Assembly (NCBI GenBank): GCA_937943625.1
Contig: CALEAD010000079.1
Location: 26,061 to 90,060 of the forward strand
DNA length: 64,000 nucleotides
Reading direction: 5' to 3'
DNA from: an uncultured Anaerolineae bacterium
GTDB lineage: Bacteria > Chloroflexota > Anaerolineae > Promineifilales > Promineifilaceae
Part shown: in pieces, positions 46,915-56,018 of the stretch
Layout: each line of letters starts with the position of its first letter
Position numbering within the stretch: position 1 is the first letter of the stretch
Notes under the pieces: model-generated
What the model saw: only the letters and a program-made list of their open reading frames with translations
Told to the model about the DNA's origin: nothing
Database searches by the model: none
Made by a program: the position numbers and the translations under genes

Positions 46915-48639
46915 TTAACGCTGCGGCGTAGCAGAACTGGTGGCAGTGGCGGTTATGGGCAAAACGTCTGCACGAAGCGCAATCCAGGAAAAGGGAACCC
47001 ACCCGCGCTGCACACCCGGCAACCAGGGCAACGTGGACACCCATTCTACCTCAGCCCATGAGCCAGACACAGAGATAAGGGTGAGGGGCGTATCAAACTC
47101 AATTGCGGCAATAAGGCGCGCATTGACATCTGGGGCGTCGCGCACCCAGACGTTGCCCGCTGTCTGCGCCCCCGGTGGCGTAGGCGTGCTGGTTGGGGTT
47201 CCGGTGGCTGTTGGGGTAGGCGTCTGCGTCGGTGTGTGCGAAGGGGTAGGCGTATTTGAGGGTGTGAAGGTGGGCGTGGCTGTAGGCGTTGCCGTTGGCG
47301 TGGCTGTGGACGTGGGCGTGGAAGTTGAACTCGGCGTAAAGGTGGGTGTAGGGGTATAAGTGACCGTGGGGGTAAATGTAGGCGTTGGGGTCGCACTATT
47401 GGTCGCTGTCGCTGCGTAGGTCGGCGTGCTGCTGGGAAAAGCAATTGGATAAAGGGCAATGGTAAATTGCAGGTAAAAACAGGCTACGCCAAGAAAGAGG
47501 ATGCTCATCAGGGCGCCGCCAGCCAAAAAGGCTTTTTGCCCAGAGGAAAGTTTGCGCACAACGGCCGTTTCTTGCCCCCTGGCCACGCTCGTGACAAATG
47601 ACGCCAGCAGCGGCTGTAAATCTGGCAGGCTCTCTGGGTCACCCGCGTAAGCGCGCAGCGCCGACTCATAGCGCACGTGCAAGTCGTCAACCAACTGTTG
47701 CGCGCGTGCGCGAAAACCAGGCGGCTCGATGCCGCACAGCACAACCGCTACGTAGGCACTGCGCCCGTTTTGCACCAACACGCGCAAATTGCCGTATTGC
47801 AATTCGTCCAGGTTCCCTTGCCCGTCATCAGTGGGCTGAAAAGAGTCGCGCACAAAATCACGCACGGCCGTTAACATGCCGCTGATCAGGTCAGAATCGG
47901 CCGTTTGTTCCTCTGCCCCTTCATAGCGCGCCAGAAGCAGCCCAGAACCGTGCTGAATGACAAACAGCTCGCGAATCTCATACGGCAGGGCATCGCGCAG
48001 CGCCAGCTCAGCCGGCGATACCCCACGCAGGCGTGCCCGCAGCGTGCGCCAGGCTCCCTGTGGCCCAAACGTGGCGCGCAACTGCGCATCTACGTTGCGC
48101 TGCAAATCACGAAAAAAAACGGCAACCGCGCGCTGCACTGTCTCACCGATGACAGGAGAGAGCGCTTCTACCATATCCTCGCGTGACTCACGGATCTGCA
48201 CGCGAATGGCTTCCCCCATCACTGGCCCCAGCGCCTCGGCCATCTCCTCGCGGCTCTCACGAATACGGCGACTGACCAGGTTGCCAAAAACAGGCAGCAA
48301 ACGCGCCATCAACCCTTCGGAATCAAGCTGCGCCCGCTGCCGCAGCTTGGCAACTTCTAGCTCCAGTTCACGCACCCGCTCCTCGGCGTTCCGCAAAGCA
48401 CGGCGAGTCAGCTTTAATTCAGCTTCCAGGATGTCCGTATGCTGCTGCTGCGAAATCTCTTTGTCCCGAAACGCCGCGCGTAGCGCTAATACCTCTTGCT
48501 CCAGTTCGTGAATACGTTGCCGTTCTCGCCTCAGCAAAATAGATTGCACCGCAGCCAGCAGGAATTCGTCTCCATCTGGTCGCATTGGGTCTATATCGTG
48601 GGAGCTGGCATCAAGTTCTGGCACGCTTATGAAGCCCAC
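46915..48639 (-). CDS. Coiled-coil / longin-roadblock-like / SH3 membrane protein next to small GTPase
   Basis: 574 residues. Residues about 30-100 are a coiled coil ('[20 protein letters not shown]'); two repeats '[20 protein letters not shown]' and '[20 protein letters not shown]' follow. Residues about 210-340 ('[20 protein letters not shown]', '[18 protein letters not shown]') look like a roadblock/longin-type fold of the kind that partners small GTPases; this is by pattern. A membrane helix spans about 370-395, then a Thr/Pro linker and an SH3b-like domain ('[18 protein letters not shown]' to 'RGWVPFSWI'). Thus a cytoplasmic GTPase-binding part may be tied to a wall-binding outer part. 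Confidence 0.75.
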   Translation of the reverse strand: MGFISVPELDASSHDIDPMRPDGDEFLLAAVQSILLRRERQRIHELEQEVLALRAAFRDKEISQQQHTDILEAELKLTRRALRNAEERVRELELEVAKLRQRAQLDSEGLMARLLPVFGNLVSRRIRESREEMAEALGPVMGEAIRVQIRESREDMVEALSPVIGETVQRAVAVFFRDLQRNVDAQLRATFGPQGAWRTLRARLRGVSPAELALRDALPYEIRELFVIQHGSGLLLARYEGAEEQTADSDLISGMLTAVRDFVRDSFQPTDDGQGNLDELQYGNLRVLVQNGRSAYVAVVLCGIEPPGFRARAQQLVDDLHVRYESALRAYAGDPESLPDLQPLLASFVTSVARGQETAVVRKLSSGQKAFLAGGALMSILFLGVACFYLQFTIALYPIAFPSSTPTYAATATNSATPTPTFTPTVTYTPTPTFTPSSTSTPTSTATPTATPTATPTFTPSNTPTPSHTPTQTPTPTATGTPTSTPTPPGAQTAGNVWVRDAPDVNARLIAAIEFDTPLTLISVSGSWAEVEWVSTLPWLPGVQRGWVPFSWIALRADVLPITATATSSATPQR

Positions 48640-48666
48640 AGTAAAAAGTTAGATTTATTCACGTAA

Positions 48667-48772
48667 GACAGTATCACAGAGAGCCACGGAGGAAGCACGG
48701 AGAGCCGTAGAAAAAATCTCTAATTTTGCTTAATCAGACTCCGTACCTTCTCCGTGTAGCTCCGTGTAATTA
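48667..48772. repeat. Dispersed repeat family C (copy 2)
   Basis: 'GACAGTATCACAGAGAGCCA' ... 'CTCCGTACCTTCTCCGTGTA' is the reverse complement of the element at 8831. It lies inside the 177-base gap of the GTPase gene cluster. Confidence 0.75.
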
Positions 48773-48816
48773 TCCTGGAGCTGTATAGTTACAAGCGGGT
48801 TGAAACCACGCCAAAT

Positions 48817-49674
48817 TTATGAATTTTCCGCGCGCAGGCGCATGCCCATTTCCATCAGCATCTGGCCCATGTCACGGCGAGAGACTTTGCGATCATCTAG
48901 TTGGGAAGCGAGAAGCAGCAGTTCCTGGCGCAGGGCATCATCTCGCTGGCGCGTTTCGACTTGCAGGCCCAGCACACGCTCGTTATACGTACTGTTTAGC
49001 TGATCCAGCCGTTCACTTAGCTCTTTTTGCACCTGCCGTAGCTGTGCCAGAAAGTCAGCGCTGAGTGCGTCCATGCGCTGGTTTAACTCTTGTTGCACGG
49101 TGCGCAGTTGATTCGTCTGTTCCGCCTCCAGGGTATCCAGGCGATCGCTCAGCTCGCGCCGGTTGCTGCGTATTTGCGTGGTCAGGTTGGCTTCCTGAGA
49201 CTGAATCTGCTCCGTGAGGGTCTGTTGCACTGTGCGCAGTTGGGTAGCCTGCTCGGCTGCCTGCTGTGTCAGGCGATTGTTAAGCTCCCGCGCCGTCTGA
49301 TTGAGCTGAGCATCGGCCGTTTCACTGACGATATTGGCGCGCTTGTCGAGGAGTTCGTATATTTCCTGACGCAAGGCCGTTAGCCGACTCTCAAGGTCTC
49401 TCAGCCGTTTTTCTGTGGCGCGCGTCTGGGTGCCGAAGAGAATTTCACGCAGGCGCTCCAGTTCAGGCAATGTAGCTTCTCCAGCAGGCGGGTTGGTTTT
49501 TTCCCTGGGTTTTTCTGCTACAGCCGCAGCAACGGCCGTTTCCGTTACTGGCTCTGGTTCCGGCAACGGGCGCGGCTCCTCCCTGGGCGGCTCAGGTTGG
49601 GTTAAGGGGGGCATCACCTCGACATCTGTATCAGCGGCTGCACCTGGAAAGTTATTCCTCCTCTTAGGAAACAT
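48817..49674 (-). CDS. Long coiled-coil protein with Pro/Glu-rich N-terminus
   Basis: 285 residues from the ATG at 49674, which has AAGGAG; ten codons shorter than the ORF track. The first 80 residues are Pro/Glu-rich and disordered; residues about 85-285 are one long predicted coiled coil with repeats of the kind 'TQLRTVQQTLTEQIQSQEAN' and 'NQLRTVQQELNQRMDALSAD' (internal duplication about 45 residues apart). No membrane segment. It opens the leftward GTPase module and could be a scaffold or curvature-sensing rod; no family recognised. Confidence 0.65.
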   Translation of the reverse strand: MFPKRRNNFPGAAADTDVEVMPPLTQPEPPREEPRPLPEPEPVTETAVAAAVAEKPREKTNPPAGEATLPELERLREILFGTQTRATEKRLRDLESRLTALRQEIYELLDKRANIVSETADAQLNQTARELNNRLTQQAAEQATQLRTVQQTLTEQIQSQEANLTTQIRSNRRELSDRLDTLEAEQTNQLRTVQQELNQRMDALSADFLAQLRQVQKELSERLDQLNSTYNERVLGLQVETRQRDDALRQELLLLASQLDDRKVSRRDMGQMLMEMGMRLRAENS

Positions 49675-50010
49675 ATTTACGCTCCTTTTTCTTGGCTTAA
49701 ACACGCCACTTTCCCATTACGATAAATTTTCGTCACACAAATTAGCCGGGGCCACAAGCGATTAGCCTCTAAAAAACGTAGTTGTAGTGGCTAACAAATT
49801 GGGTTATAAGTTCCTTTAGGGAGATTATGCACCAATCTGCTTGCACGCTTACCCTTATCTGGTAAGAATTGTACCAGGGCAACCACATATTTTCATATCT
49901 GGCTGCAACAGTTGGTTGGATGAATGGTTGGTTTGTTAGCTGAAAACCAACTTTCAACTGAGCCACGCACCAAACCCAACAGAAGTATACACAAACCCGG
50001 AGGAATACCC
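49675..50010. other. 336-base divergent regulatory gap
   Basis: Between the leftward coiled-coil gene and the rightward phosphoribosyltransferase. More A/T-rich than its surroundings. On the plus strand TTGCAC (49841), 16 bases, TAAGAA(T) (49863) is a possible promoter. 'TTGGTTGGATGAATGGTTGG' (about 49913) is simple-sequence DNA that can pair with 'AAAACCAACTTTC' downstream. No gene seen; no family A element here. Confidence 0.5.
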
Positions 50011-50553
50011 ATGCGCGAAACGTATACAGTAGAAATTGCTGGCCTTACTCGTCATTTGCCTTTATTTGAGGTGGTATCCGGGGTACGCATTGCCATTTTT
50101 AACATGCTCGGAGACACCTACGTGGTCAAGGCGGCGGCGGCGGCGCTGGCAGAAAAATTGCGCCATCTTCCTGCCGAGGTCTTGGTAACGGCCGAAGCGA
50201 AGTCCATTCCGCTCATCTATGAAATGAGCGCCCTGATGGGGCTGCCCTACGTGGTTTTGCGCAAAAGCTACAAGAGCTACATGGGCGATGCCATTCGCGC
50301 GGAGACGTATTCTATCACGACGGGCAAACCGCAGTCGCTATATCTGGACGAGAAAGATAGGGAATTGATTGCCGGCAAGCGTGTGGTTGTGGTGGATGAT
50401 GTGGTCAGCACCGGTAGCACCCTGGAAGGGATGAAGACGGTGGTCAATCAGGCTGGCGGAGAGGTAACGGCCGTTGCGGCCGTTTTTACCGAGGGCGACG
50501 GCGACTGGTCACATGTCATTGCCTTAGGCAACCTACCCGTGTTTGTCAGTTAG
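50011..50553 (+). CDS. Adenine-type phosphoribosyltransferase family protein
   Basis: 180 residues from the ATG at 50011 with GGAGGA (29 codons shorter than the ORF track). The PRPP loop is 'VVVVDDVVSTGSTLEGMKTV' and 'VLVTAEAKSIPLIYEMSAL' matches the APRT 'EaRGf' region loosely. 'VLRKSYKSYMGDAI' replaces the usual 'RKPGKLP', so the base specificity may differ from adenine; similar APRT-like paralogues act as regulators or on other bases. Cytoplasmic. The hydantoinase gene follows by 67 bases. Confidence 0.82.
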   Translation: MRETYTVEIAGLTRHLPLFEVVSGVRIAIFNMLGDTYVVKAAAAALAEKLRHLPAEVLVTAEAKSIPLIYEMSALMGLPYVVLRKSYKSYMGDAIRAETYSITTGKPQSLYLDEKDRELIAGKRVVVVDDVVSTGSTLEGMKTVVNQAGGEVTAVAAVFTEGDGDWSHVIALGNLPVFVS

Positions 50554-50620
50554 GTGGTTGGTTATCGTTTGAACAGGCGCGCACCAACACTTTGTTACCC
50601 CATCACCCTGTCAGATACAA

Positions 50621-52261
50621 ATGGCACTTCTGACAAACCCGGCCACACTTTCCATCTTTCGTCACCTGTTTGCCTCGGTAGCGGAAGAGATGGGTGTCAC
50701 GCTGGAGCGCACCGCCTATAGCCCAAACATCAAGGAGCGGCTTGACTTTAGCTGCGCGCTCTTTTTGGGAGACGGCCGTATGCTGGCGCAGGCCGCCCAC
50801 ATTCCCGTCCACCTGGGGGCCATGCCTGCTTCCGTACAAGCCGCCATTCAACAATGCGCCCCATTTGTCGCTGGCGACGTGGTGATTGTGAATGACCCGT
50901 ACCAGGGGGGTAATCACCTGCCCGACATCACCCTTGTTTCGCCCCTATTTTTCGCGTCGCCAAACAGCGGCCAACCAGGCCAAAATGCTTCTTTTCCTGC
51001 CTTCTTCGTCGCCAGCCGCGCCCATCACGCCGACGTGGGCGGCATGTCCCCCGGCTCTATGCCCCTTTCGCGCGAGCTGTACCAGGAGGGGTTGATTATT
51101 CCGCCCATCAAGCTGGTGACGGCCGGGCAGCGCAACGAGGCAGTATGGCGGTTAATTTTGCGCAACGTGCGCACGCCTGCTGAACGGGAAGGCGATCTGG
51201 CGGCCCAGCTTGCCGCGCACGCAACCGGGGAAAAGCGGCTGCGGGAAATTGTGGCACACTATGGCCTGGCAGATGTGCTGACGCAGGCCGAGGCGCTGAT
51301 CGCTTATGCCGAACGCCTGACCCGCGCCGCCATTCGCCTGATGCCAGACGGCCGTTACACGTTTAGCGATTATCTCGATGACGACGGCCAATCTGATGAG
51401 CTGCTGCCCATTGCTGTAACGCTTACCATTGCCGGGGAGACGCTGCACGCCGACTTTGGCGGCACGGCAACGGCCGTCAGCGGCAACCTGAACGCCGTGC
51501 CCGCCATTGTAGAATCGGCCGTTGCCTATTGCGTGCGCTGCGCTGCCCTGGCACTGCTGCAAAGTGACCTGCCAATGAACCAGGGGGCGTTTGCGCCCAT
51601 CAGCCTCACCATTCCCCCCGGCTCCCTGCTAGACCCGCAGCCACCGCACGCAGTAGCGGCCGGCAACGTAGAAACGTCGCAGCGCATTGTGGACGTGGTA
51701 TTTGGCGCGCTGGCGCAGGCACTGCCACACCTCATTCCCGCCGCCAGCCAGGGCACAATGAATAACCTGACCTTTGGCGGCACGACGCCGACGCCTTTTG
51801 CCTATTATGAAACCATCGGCGGTGGCGCGGGCGCCGGGCCATCAGGAGATGGGGCCAGCGGCATTCATGTGCACATGAGTAACACGCTCAATACGCCCAT
51901 CGAGGCGCTGGAGTACAGCTATCCGCTGCGGGTGGTGGCGTACCGGCTGCGCGCAGGTTCTGGCGGCAACGGCCGTTTTTGCGGTGGGGATGGTCTGGTG
52001 CGCAGCATTCAGTTCCTGGCGCCGGTAACTGCAACTGTCACCAGCGAACGGCGCAAACGGCCGCCCTACGGCCTGCAAGGGGGTGAACCGGGGCAACCCG
52101 GCGTCAACAGCCTGCTGCGTCACGGCAGCGAAACAACGCTGCCTGGCAAAGTGACGCTGGCGCTGGCAGCCGGCGACATTCTGACCATTGCCACGCCTGG
52201 CGGCGGTGGCTGGGGCGCAATGGGGAAAGAGGGGCACAAGGGAGCGGGGGGGCAGGGATGA
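50621..52261 (+). CDS. Hydantoinase B / oxoprolinase-family protein
   Basis: 546 residues, usual length for HyuB. 'SIFRHLFASVAEEMGVTLER' and 'TAYSPNIKERLDFSCALF' are the conserved N-terminus, 'VIVNDPYQGGNHLPDITLV' and 'ASRAHHADVGGMSPGSMP' the metal/ATP-site region, 'GDGLVRSIQFLAP' the C-terminal half. The enzyme family opens hydantoin or 5-oxoproline rings using ATP, normally as an A/B pair. No HyuA gene is adjacent here. It overlaps the start of the VanY lipoprotein gene by four bases. Confidence 0.9.
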   Translation: MALLTNPATLSIFRHLFASVAEEMGVTLERTAYSPNIKERLDFSCALFLGDGRMLAQAAHIPVHLGAMPASVQAAIQQCAPFVAGDVVIVNDPYQGGNHLPDITLVSPLFFASPNSGQPGQNASFPAFFVASRAHHADVGGMSPGSMPLSRELYQEGLIIPPIKLVTAGQRNEAVWRLILRNVRTPAEREGDLAAQLAAHATGEKRLREIVAHYGLADVLTQAEALIAYAERLTRAAIRLMPDGRYTFSDYLDDDGQSDELLPIAVTLTIAGETLHADFGGTATAVSGNLNAVPAIVESAVAYCVRCAALALLQSDLPMNQGAFAPISLTIPPGSLLDPQPPHAVAAGNVETSQRIVDVVFGALAQALPHLIPAASQGTMNNLTFGGTTPTPFAYYETIGGGAGAGPSGDGASGIHVHMSNTLNTPIEALEYSYPLRVVAYRLRAGSGGNGRFCGGDGLVRSIQFLAPVTATVTSERRKRPPYGLQGGEPGQPGVNSLLRHGSETTLPGKVTLALAAGDILTIATPGGGGWGAMGKEGHKGAGGQG

Positions 52262-53187
52262 GCTTCAGATTTCTCCTTCTGGTGCTGGGTATTTGGGCAT
52301 TGGCGGGCTGTCAGTTGTCAATGGCCAATGGTCAATCGCCAATGGGCAATGGTCAATCGCCAATGGCCACTGGTCAACCGGCAATGGCCAATGGCCAATC
52401 GCCAATGGGCAATGGTCAATCGCCAATGGGCAGTCCCCAATCTCCCACCCCCTTTCCCCCACCACCCAGCAGCACCCCACCCCCCACCACCGCGCCGACA
52501 CCCACGCCAACGCCTACACTAACGCCCACACTGACGCCCACACCAACGGCCGTTCCCGCTTGCGCCCAACGCGTACCTGACGACAATCTGCTCACCCTGG
52601 TCACGCACACCTATGGCCTGAGCCGCGACTACGCCCCCGCCGACCTGGTCAACATAAACGACTTCCTGCCGTATCGTGTAACTCAGGGCTATCCCTTACA
52701 GTTACGCCAGGTAGCGCTTGCGCCGCTGGTAGAGATGATTAACGACATGGAAGCAGCCGGTCTGCATCCCCTGGTGCTTTCCGGCTATCGCAGCTACAGT
52801 GCCCAGGCCATCGCCTGGACCAAATGGAACGAGAGCCACCCTGATTCCGCCGCCATCGTCAGCGCCCGCCCCGGGCACAGTGAGCATCAGTTGGGAACGG
52901 CCGTCGACTTTGGCTCCCCTGAGCTGCCAGAAATCGTTGGCGAAGAGGGAATTGAGTTTCACACCTACTTTTATCGCACCAGCGAAGGTAAATGGCTACG
53001 CGAAAACGCACACCGCTATGGTTTTACCCTCAGCTACCCGCGCGAAGCATTCGAGATCACCGGCTTCTACTACGAACCCTGGCACTTTCGCTACGTAGGC
53101 ATCGAGCTGGCAACGGAGCTGTATGAATCCGGGCTTTCTTTCATCGAATGGAAGCTGGCGCAGGGGGAAGTACCCTGCATTCCCTAG
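52258..53187 (+). CDS. VanY/M15B D,D-carboxypeptidase lipoprotein with repeat-rich linker
   Basis: 309 residues. Lipoprotein signal 'FLLLVLGIWALAGC'. Residues about 21-58 are seven-residue repeats M(A/G)NGQSP, then a Pro/Thr linker, then an M15B domain: 'LSGYRSYSAQAIAWTKW', the zinc motif 'SEHQLGTAVDFG' and catalytic Glu/His 'EPWHFRYVG'. It trims the terminal D-Ala from peptidoglycan stem peptides outside the membrane. Start ATGA overlaps the hydantoinase stop, so translation is coupled although the functions look unrelated. Confidence 0.92.
   Translation: MSFRFLLLVLGIWALAGCQLSMANGQSPMGNGQSPMATGQPAMANGQSPMGNGQSPMGSPQSPTPFPPPPSSTPPPTTAPTPTPTPTLTPTLTPTPTAVPACAQRVPDDNLLTLVTHTYGLSRDYAPADLVNINDFLPYRVTQGYPLQLRQVALAPLVEMINDMEAAGLHPLVLSGYRSYSAQAIAWTKWNESHPDSAAIVSARPGHSEHQLGTAVDFGSPELPEIVGEEGIEFHTYFYRTSEGKWLRENAHRYGFTLSYPREAFEITGFYYEPWHFRYVGIELATELYESGLSFIEWKLAQGEVPCIP
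52321..52425 (+). repeat. 21-bp in-frame minisatellite (five units)
   Basis: Unit AATGGGCAATGGTCAATCGCC with minor changes, encoding M(A/G)NGQSP. The same (C)AATGGNCAATCG-type sequence is common as intergenic simple sequence in other genomes; here it is read as linker peptide between lipobox and wall enzyme. Copy number is likely to vary by slippage. Confidence 0.9.
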
Positions 53188-53212
53188 CATCTGCTCCAGC
53201 ATCGGCTGCGTT

Positions 53213-53285
53213 TTTAAGGAGAGGGATTCCTCGTCGAAAACTCCTCGGAATGACATGGGAAAGTTTAGGTTATTTCGTTAACAGT
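53213..53285. repeat. Dispersed repeat family B (copy 1)
   Basis: 'AAGGAGAGGGATTCCTCGTC' and 'CTCCTCGGAATGACATGGGA' followed by 'AAGTTTAGGTTATTTCGTTA'. The reverse complement recurs at 57917. Related 'TCATTCCGAGGAGT' repeats are known as generic dispersed elements in many genomes. Confidence 0.8.
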
Positions 53286-53345
53286 GTATTACGCTGTTGC
53301 CTGTTATTCTTTGCGATCGCTGTATCCTGAATAGTCGCGCTGCGG

Positions 53346-53351
53346 TACAAT
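53346..53351 (+). promoter_or_regulatory. -10 box, leaderless promoter of queA
   Basis: 'GCGGTACAATTGCCCCCATG': TACAAT, seven bases, ATG. Nearly identical to the polA start region. Confidence 0.62.
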
Positions 53352-53358
53352 TGCCCCC

Positions 53359-54450
53359 ATGAAAACGAGTGAGTTTGCCTATCATTTGCCCCCACATCTA
53401 ATTGCACAACGGCCGTTGCCCGAACGCGACGCCAGCCGTTTACTGCTTCTGGAACGGGAAAGCGGCCAGATCAGCCACCGCCACTTTCGTGATATTGTAG
53501 AATATCTATATCCGGGGGATGTATTGGTGCTGAATGACACGCGTGTGATGCCGGCGCGGCTATACGGCCGTAAACCCGGCGGGGGTCAGGTGGAACTGCT
53601 GCTGCTAGAACAGGCAGACGAGAGGCGCTGGCGGGCGCTGGCAGGCGGCAAAAAGCTCGCCCAGGGCACCCAAATCACCTTAGAACATGGAGAGGGGTTA
53701 ACAGCTACGATCACGGCCGTACTCGATGGTCCGCAGCGCGAAGTTACCTTCAGTCAACCAATCGAAAGCTACCTGCACGCACACGGCCACACCCCTCTGC
53801 CCCCCTACATTCACGAAAGCCTGGACGATCCCGAACGCTACCAGACCGTTTACGGCCGTCGGGAAGGCTCTGCAGCGGCGCCCACAGCCGGACTACACTT
53901 TACGCCAGAGCTGCTGCTGACACTGCGCGCCAGAGGGGTGCTGCTAGAGATGGTGACACTGCACGTGGGGCTAGACACCTTCAAACCGGTAGAGGCCGAA
54001 ACCGTGAGCGACCACGTCATTCACAGCGAATGGGCAGAGATTTCTGTGCAGACGGCACAACGAATCAATGAGGCCAAACTGGCAGGTGGAAGGCTGATTG
54101 CCGTTGGCACAACCGCCATGCGCACACTGGAAACAGGCGCGCTGCGTTCCGCCGGCATCGGCGGCTCGCTGCGCACCATCAGCGAGCGCGACAGGCGCGG
54201 CGAAACCAGCAACTTCTGCCCCTGGAAGCCGGTGGCCGCTTTTGCCGCGCACACCGACCTATTTATTTACCCCGGCTACAAGTTCCGTGCCGTAGACGCG
54301 CTGATTACCAACTTTCACCTGCCGCAATCGAGCCTGTTGATGCTGGTTTCCGCTTTTGCCGGCCGGGAAAAGGTGTTGGCAGCGTATGAAACGGCCGTAC
54401 AGGAACAGTACCGCTTCTTCTCTTTTGGCGACGCAATGTTTATTTACTAG
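53359..54450 (+). CDS. queA: S-adenosylmethionine:tRNA ribosyltransferase-isomerase
   Basis: 363 residues, full-length. 'EFAYHLPPHLIAQRPLPERD' is the QueA N-terminus, 'GDVLVLNDTRVMPARLYGRK' and 'SAAAPTAGLHFTPELL' the active-site blocks, 'VTLHVGLDTFKPVEAE' and 'LITNFHLPQSSLLMLVSAF' the C-terminal ones. It transfers and isomerises ribose from SAM to make epoxyqueuosine in tRNA anticodons. tgt is not visible nearby. The PrsW gene follows by 56 bases. Confidence 0.97.
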   Translation: MKTSEFAYHLPPHLIAQRPLPERDASRLLLLERESGQISHRHFRDIVEYLYPGDVLVLNDTRVMPARLYGRKPGGGQVELLLLEQADERRWRALAGGKKLAQGTQITLEHGEGLTATITAVLDGPQREVTFSQPIESYLHAHGHTPLPPYIHESLDDPERYQTVYGRREGSAAAPTAGLHFTPELLLTLRARGVLLEMVTLHVGLDTFKPVEAETVSDHVIHSEWAEISVQTAQRINEAKLAGGRLIAVGTTAMRTLETGALRSAGIGGSLRTISERDRRGETSNFCPWKPVAAFAAHTDLFIYPGYKFRAVDALITNFHLPQSSLLMLVSAFAGREKVLAAYETAVQEQYRFFSFGDAMFIY

Positions 54451-54506
54451 TAATGGGAGGTGGAGAGTGGTTATTGACACGCTCCCCCACCCCCATCCCC
54501 TACTCC

Positions 54507-55499
54507 ATGGACGACTTAACTCTGCTTTTGCTCTCGATTCTGGCAGCGGCCGTGCCCACGCTCGTGTACGTGGGTCTCATCTATTGGGTAGACCGGTATG
54601 AAAAAGAGCCGCTGTGGTTGCTAACGGCCGCTTTCCTTTGGGGGGCTATCCCCAGCATCATTGCCGCGCTCATCTTCAACACCTTGTTCAGCGTGCCGCT
54701 ATACCTGCTGGCCGGCGATGCTGTTGGCGAAGCGCTGGCCGCCAGCCTGATAGCGCCCCCTGTCGAAGAAAGCCTGAAAGGGCTGGCACTGTTGTTCATC
54801 TTCTTCTTCTGGCGAAATGAGATAGACAGCGTGCTAGACGGCATTATTTATGGCGCAATGGTAGGCATGGGCTTTGCCATGGTGGAGAACGTCTTCTACT
54901 TCGTCGGCGTGTACACGGAAGGAGGGGCACAGGCATGGGGGATTAACATTGTGCTGCGCGGCATCATTTTTGGCCTCAATCACGCCCTGTTTAGCAGCAT
55001 GACCGGCCTGGGGATTGCCGTTGCACGCATGACAACAAACCCGCTGCTGCGGGTGCTGGCGCCAATTAGCGGCTGGGCAACGGCCGTTTTCTTGCACTTT
55101 TTGCACAATGCGGCCGTTTCGATCAGCAGCCTGTTTTGCTTTGTGGCGCTGCTCTTCGACTGGGGCGGCGTGCTGCTGACGCTGCTCATCATCGTGTGGG
55201 CGCTGGTGCAAGAAAAGAGCTGGCTCAAAACCTATCTGGCAGAAGAGGTGGCCTTGGGCTTATTAACCAGGCGACAATACGAAACGGCCGTGTCCGGGCG
55301 CAAACGCAGCCAATACCTGTGGCAACGCCTGGGTACACATGGCCTCAGTGGTCTGCGCACTGCCAGACGTTTTTACCACAAGTGCAGCAAGCTGGCGTAC
55401 AAAAAGCACCACTTTGCCCTATTCCAGGATGAAGCAAGCACGCGGGAAATCCAGCAGATTCGCAGTGAGATAGCGGCACTAAGCCAGGCGATGGGATAG
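54507..55499 (+). CDS. PrsW-family glutamic-type intramembrane protease (M82)
   Basis: 330 residues from the ATG at 54507. Seven or eight membrane helices. PrsW motifs: 'APPVEESLKGLALL' (EExxK), 'GMGFAMVENVFYFVGV' and 'GLNHALFSSMTGLG' with His. PrsW cleaves anti-sigma factors in Bacillus; the substrate here is unknown, but the zinc anti-sigma in this window is soluble, so it is not an obvious target. The C-terminal ~90 residues are a basic cytoplasmic tail. Confidence 0.92.
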   Translation: MDDLTLLLLSILAAAVPTLVYVGLIYWVDRYEKEPLWLLTAAFLWGAIPSIIAALIFNTLFSVPLYLLAGDAVGEALAASLIAPPVEESLKGLALLFIFFFWRNEIDSVLDGIIYGAMVGMGFAMVENVFYFVGVYTEGGAQAWGINIVLRGIIFGLNHALFSSMTGLGIAVARMTTNPLLRVLAPISGWATAVFLHFLHNAAVSISSLFCFVALLFDWGGVLLTLLIIVWALVQEKSWLKTYLAEEVALGLLTRRQYETAVSGRKRSQYLWQRLGTHGLSGLRTARRFYHKCSKLAYKKHHFALFQDEASTREIQQIRSEIAALSQAMG

Positions 55500-55532
55500 A
55501 AGCGGCGTGAGTGAAACCACGCCCTCACCGTA

Positions 55533-56018
55533 TCACCCCGTCGTCCCCCCTTTCTGCAACAACACCTGCGCCTGCCGCCAATGGGACTGGTCGTGCTTTA
55601 CCACCAGGTTCAGCAGTTCCTGCATCGTCGTGAGGCCCAAAAACGCGTGATTGCCCTGGCGCTGCCACACGGCCGTATCCAGTCCCTGCAGCATGGCAAT
55701 CGTTTGCGCCCTGGCGGCCAGGAACGCCTCTAACGCTGCGCGACCGTCTTCCCGCGCATATCCCCGCACGCCTGCCCACTCATCCGCTGACACGCCCGCC
55801 AGAAACGGCCGTTCCTGGGTCAGCACCAGGCGAAAGCGCGGCTGATGCACCTCTCGCTCTACATCCCGCAAATGGCAGGACAACTCCGTAAGCGACCACT
55901 CCTGCACAGCAGGCCGCCACTGCCAGTCCACGTCAGCGCGCGCCAGAATGGTTGCCATGTCCGTGGCAAACTGCGCCAGTTGTGCCAGCAAGTGGTCAAC
56001 CGGTGGGGGCGCAATCAT
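55533..56018 (-). CDS. DinB-like four-helix metalloprotein
   Basis: 161 residues. 'WSLTELSCHLRDVEREV' gives the first conserved His, and 'LLNLVVKHDQSHWRQAQVLL' the C-terminal HxxxH-type ligands of the DinB/YfiT fold. Family members use a nickel or zinc site and some are thiol transferases; the reaction here is not known. The ATG overlaps the stop of the HAD gene by four bases. Confidence 0.85.
   Translation of the reverse strand: MIAPPPVDHLLAQLAQFATDMATILARADVDWQWRPAVQEWSLTELSCHLRDVEREVHQPRFRLVLTQERPFLAGVSADEWAGVRGYAREDGRAALEAFLAARAQTIAMLQGLDTAVWQRQGNHAFLGLTTMQELLNLVVKHDQSHWRQAQVLLQKGGTTG

Noticed and set aside
46940-47359. Val/Gly-rich ORF '[15 protein letters not shown]'
   Set aside because: Opposite-strand reading of the Thr/Pro linker of the 574-aa protein; the same artefact occurs at 32046-32366.
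52321-52425. CRISPR array
   Set aside because: Units are contiguous 21-mers without unique spacers, in frame within a gene; no other candidate array was seen.
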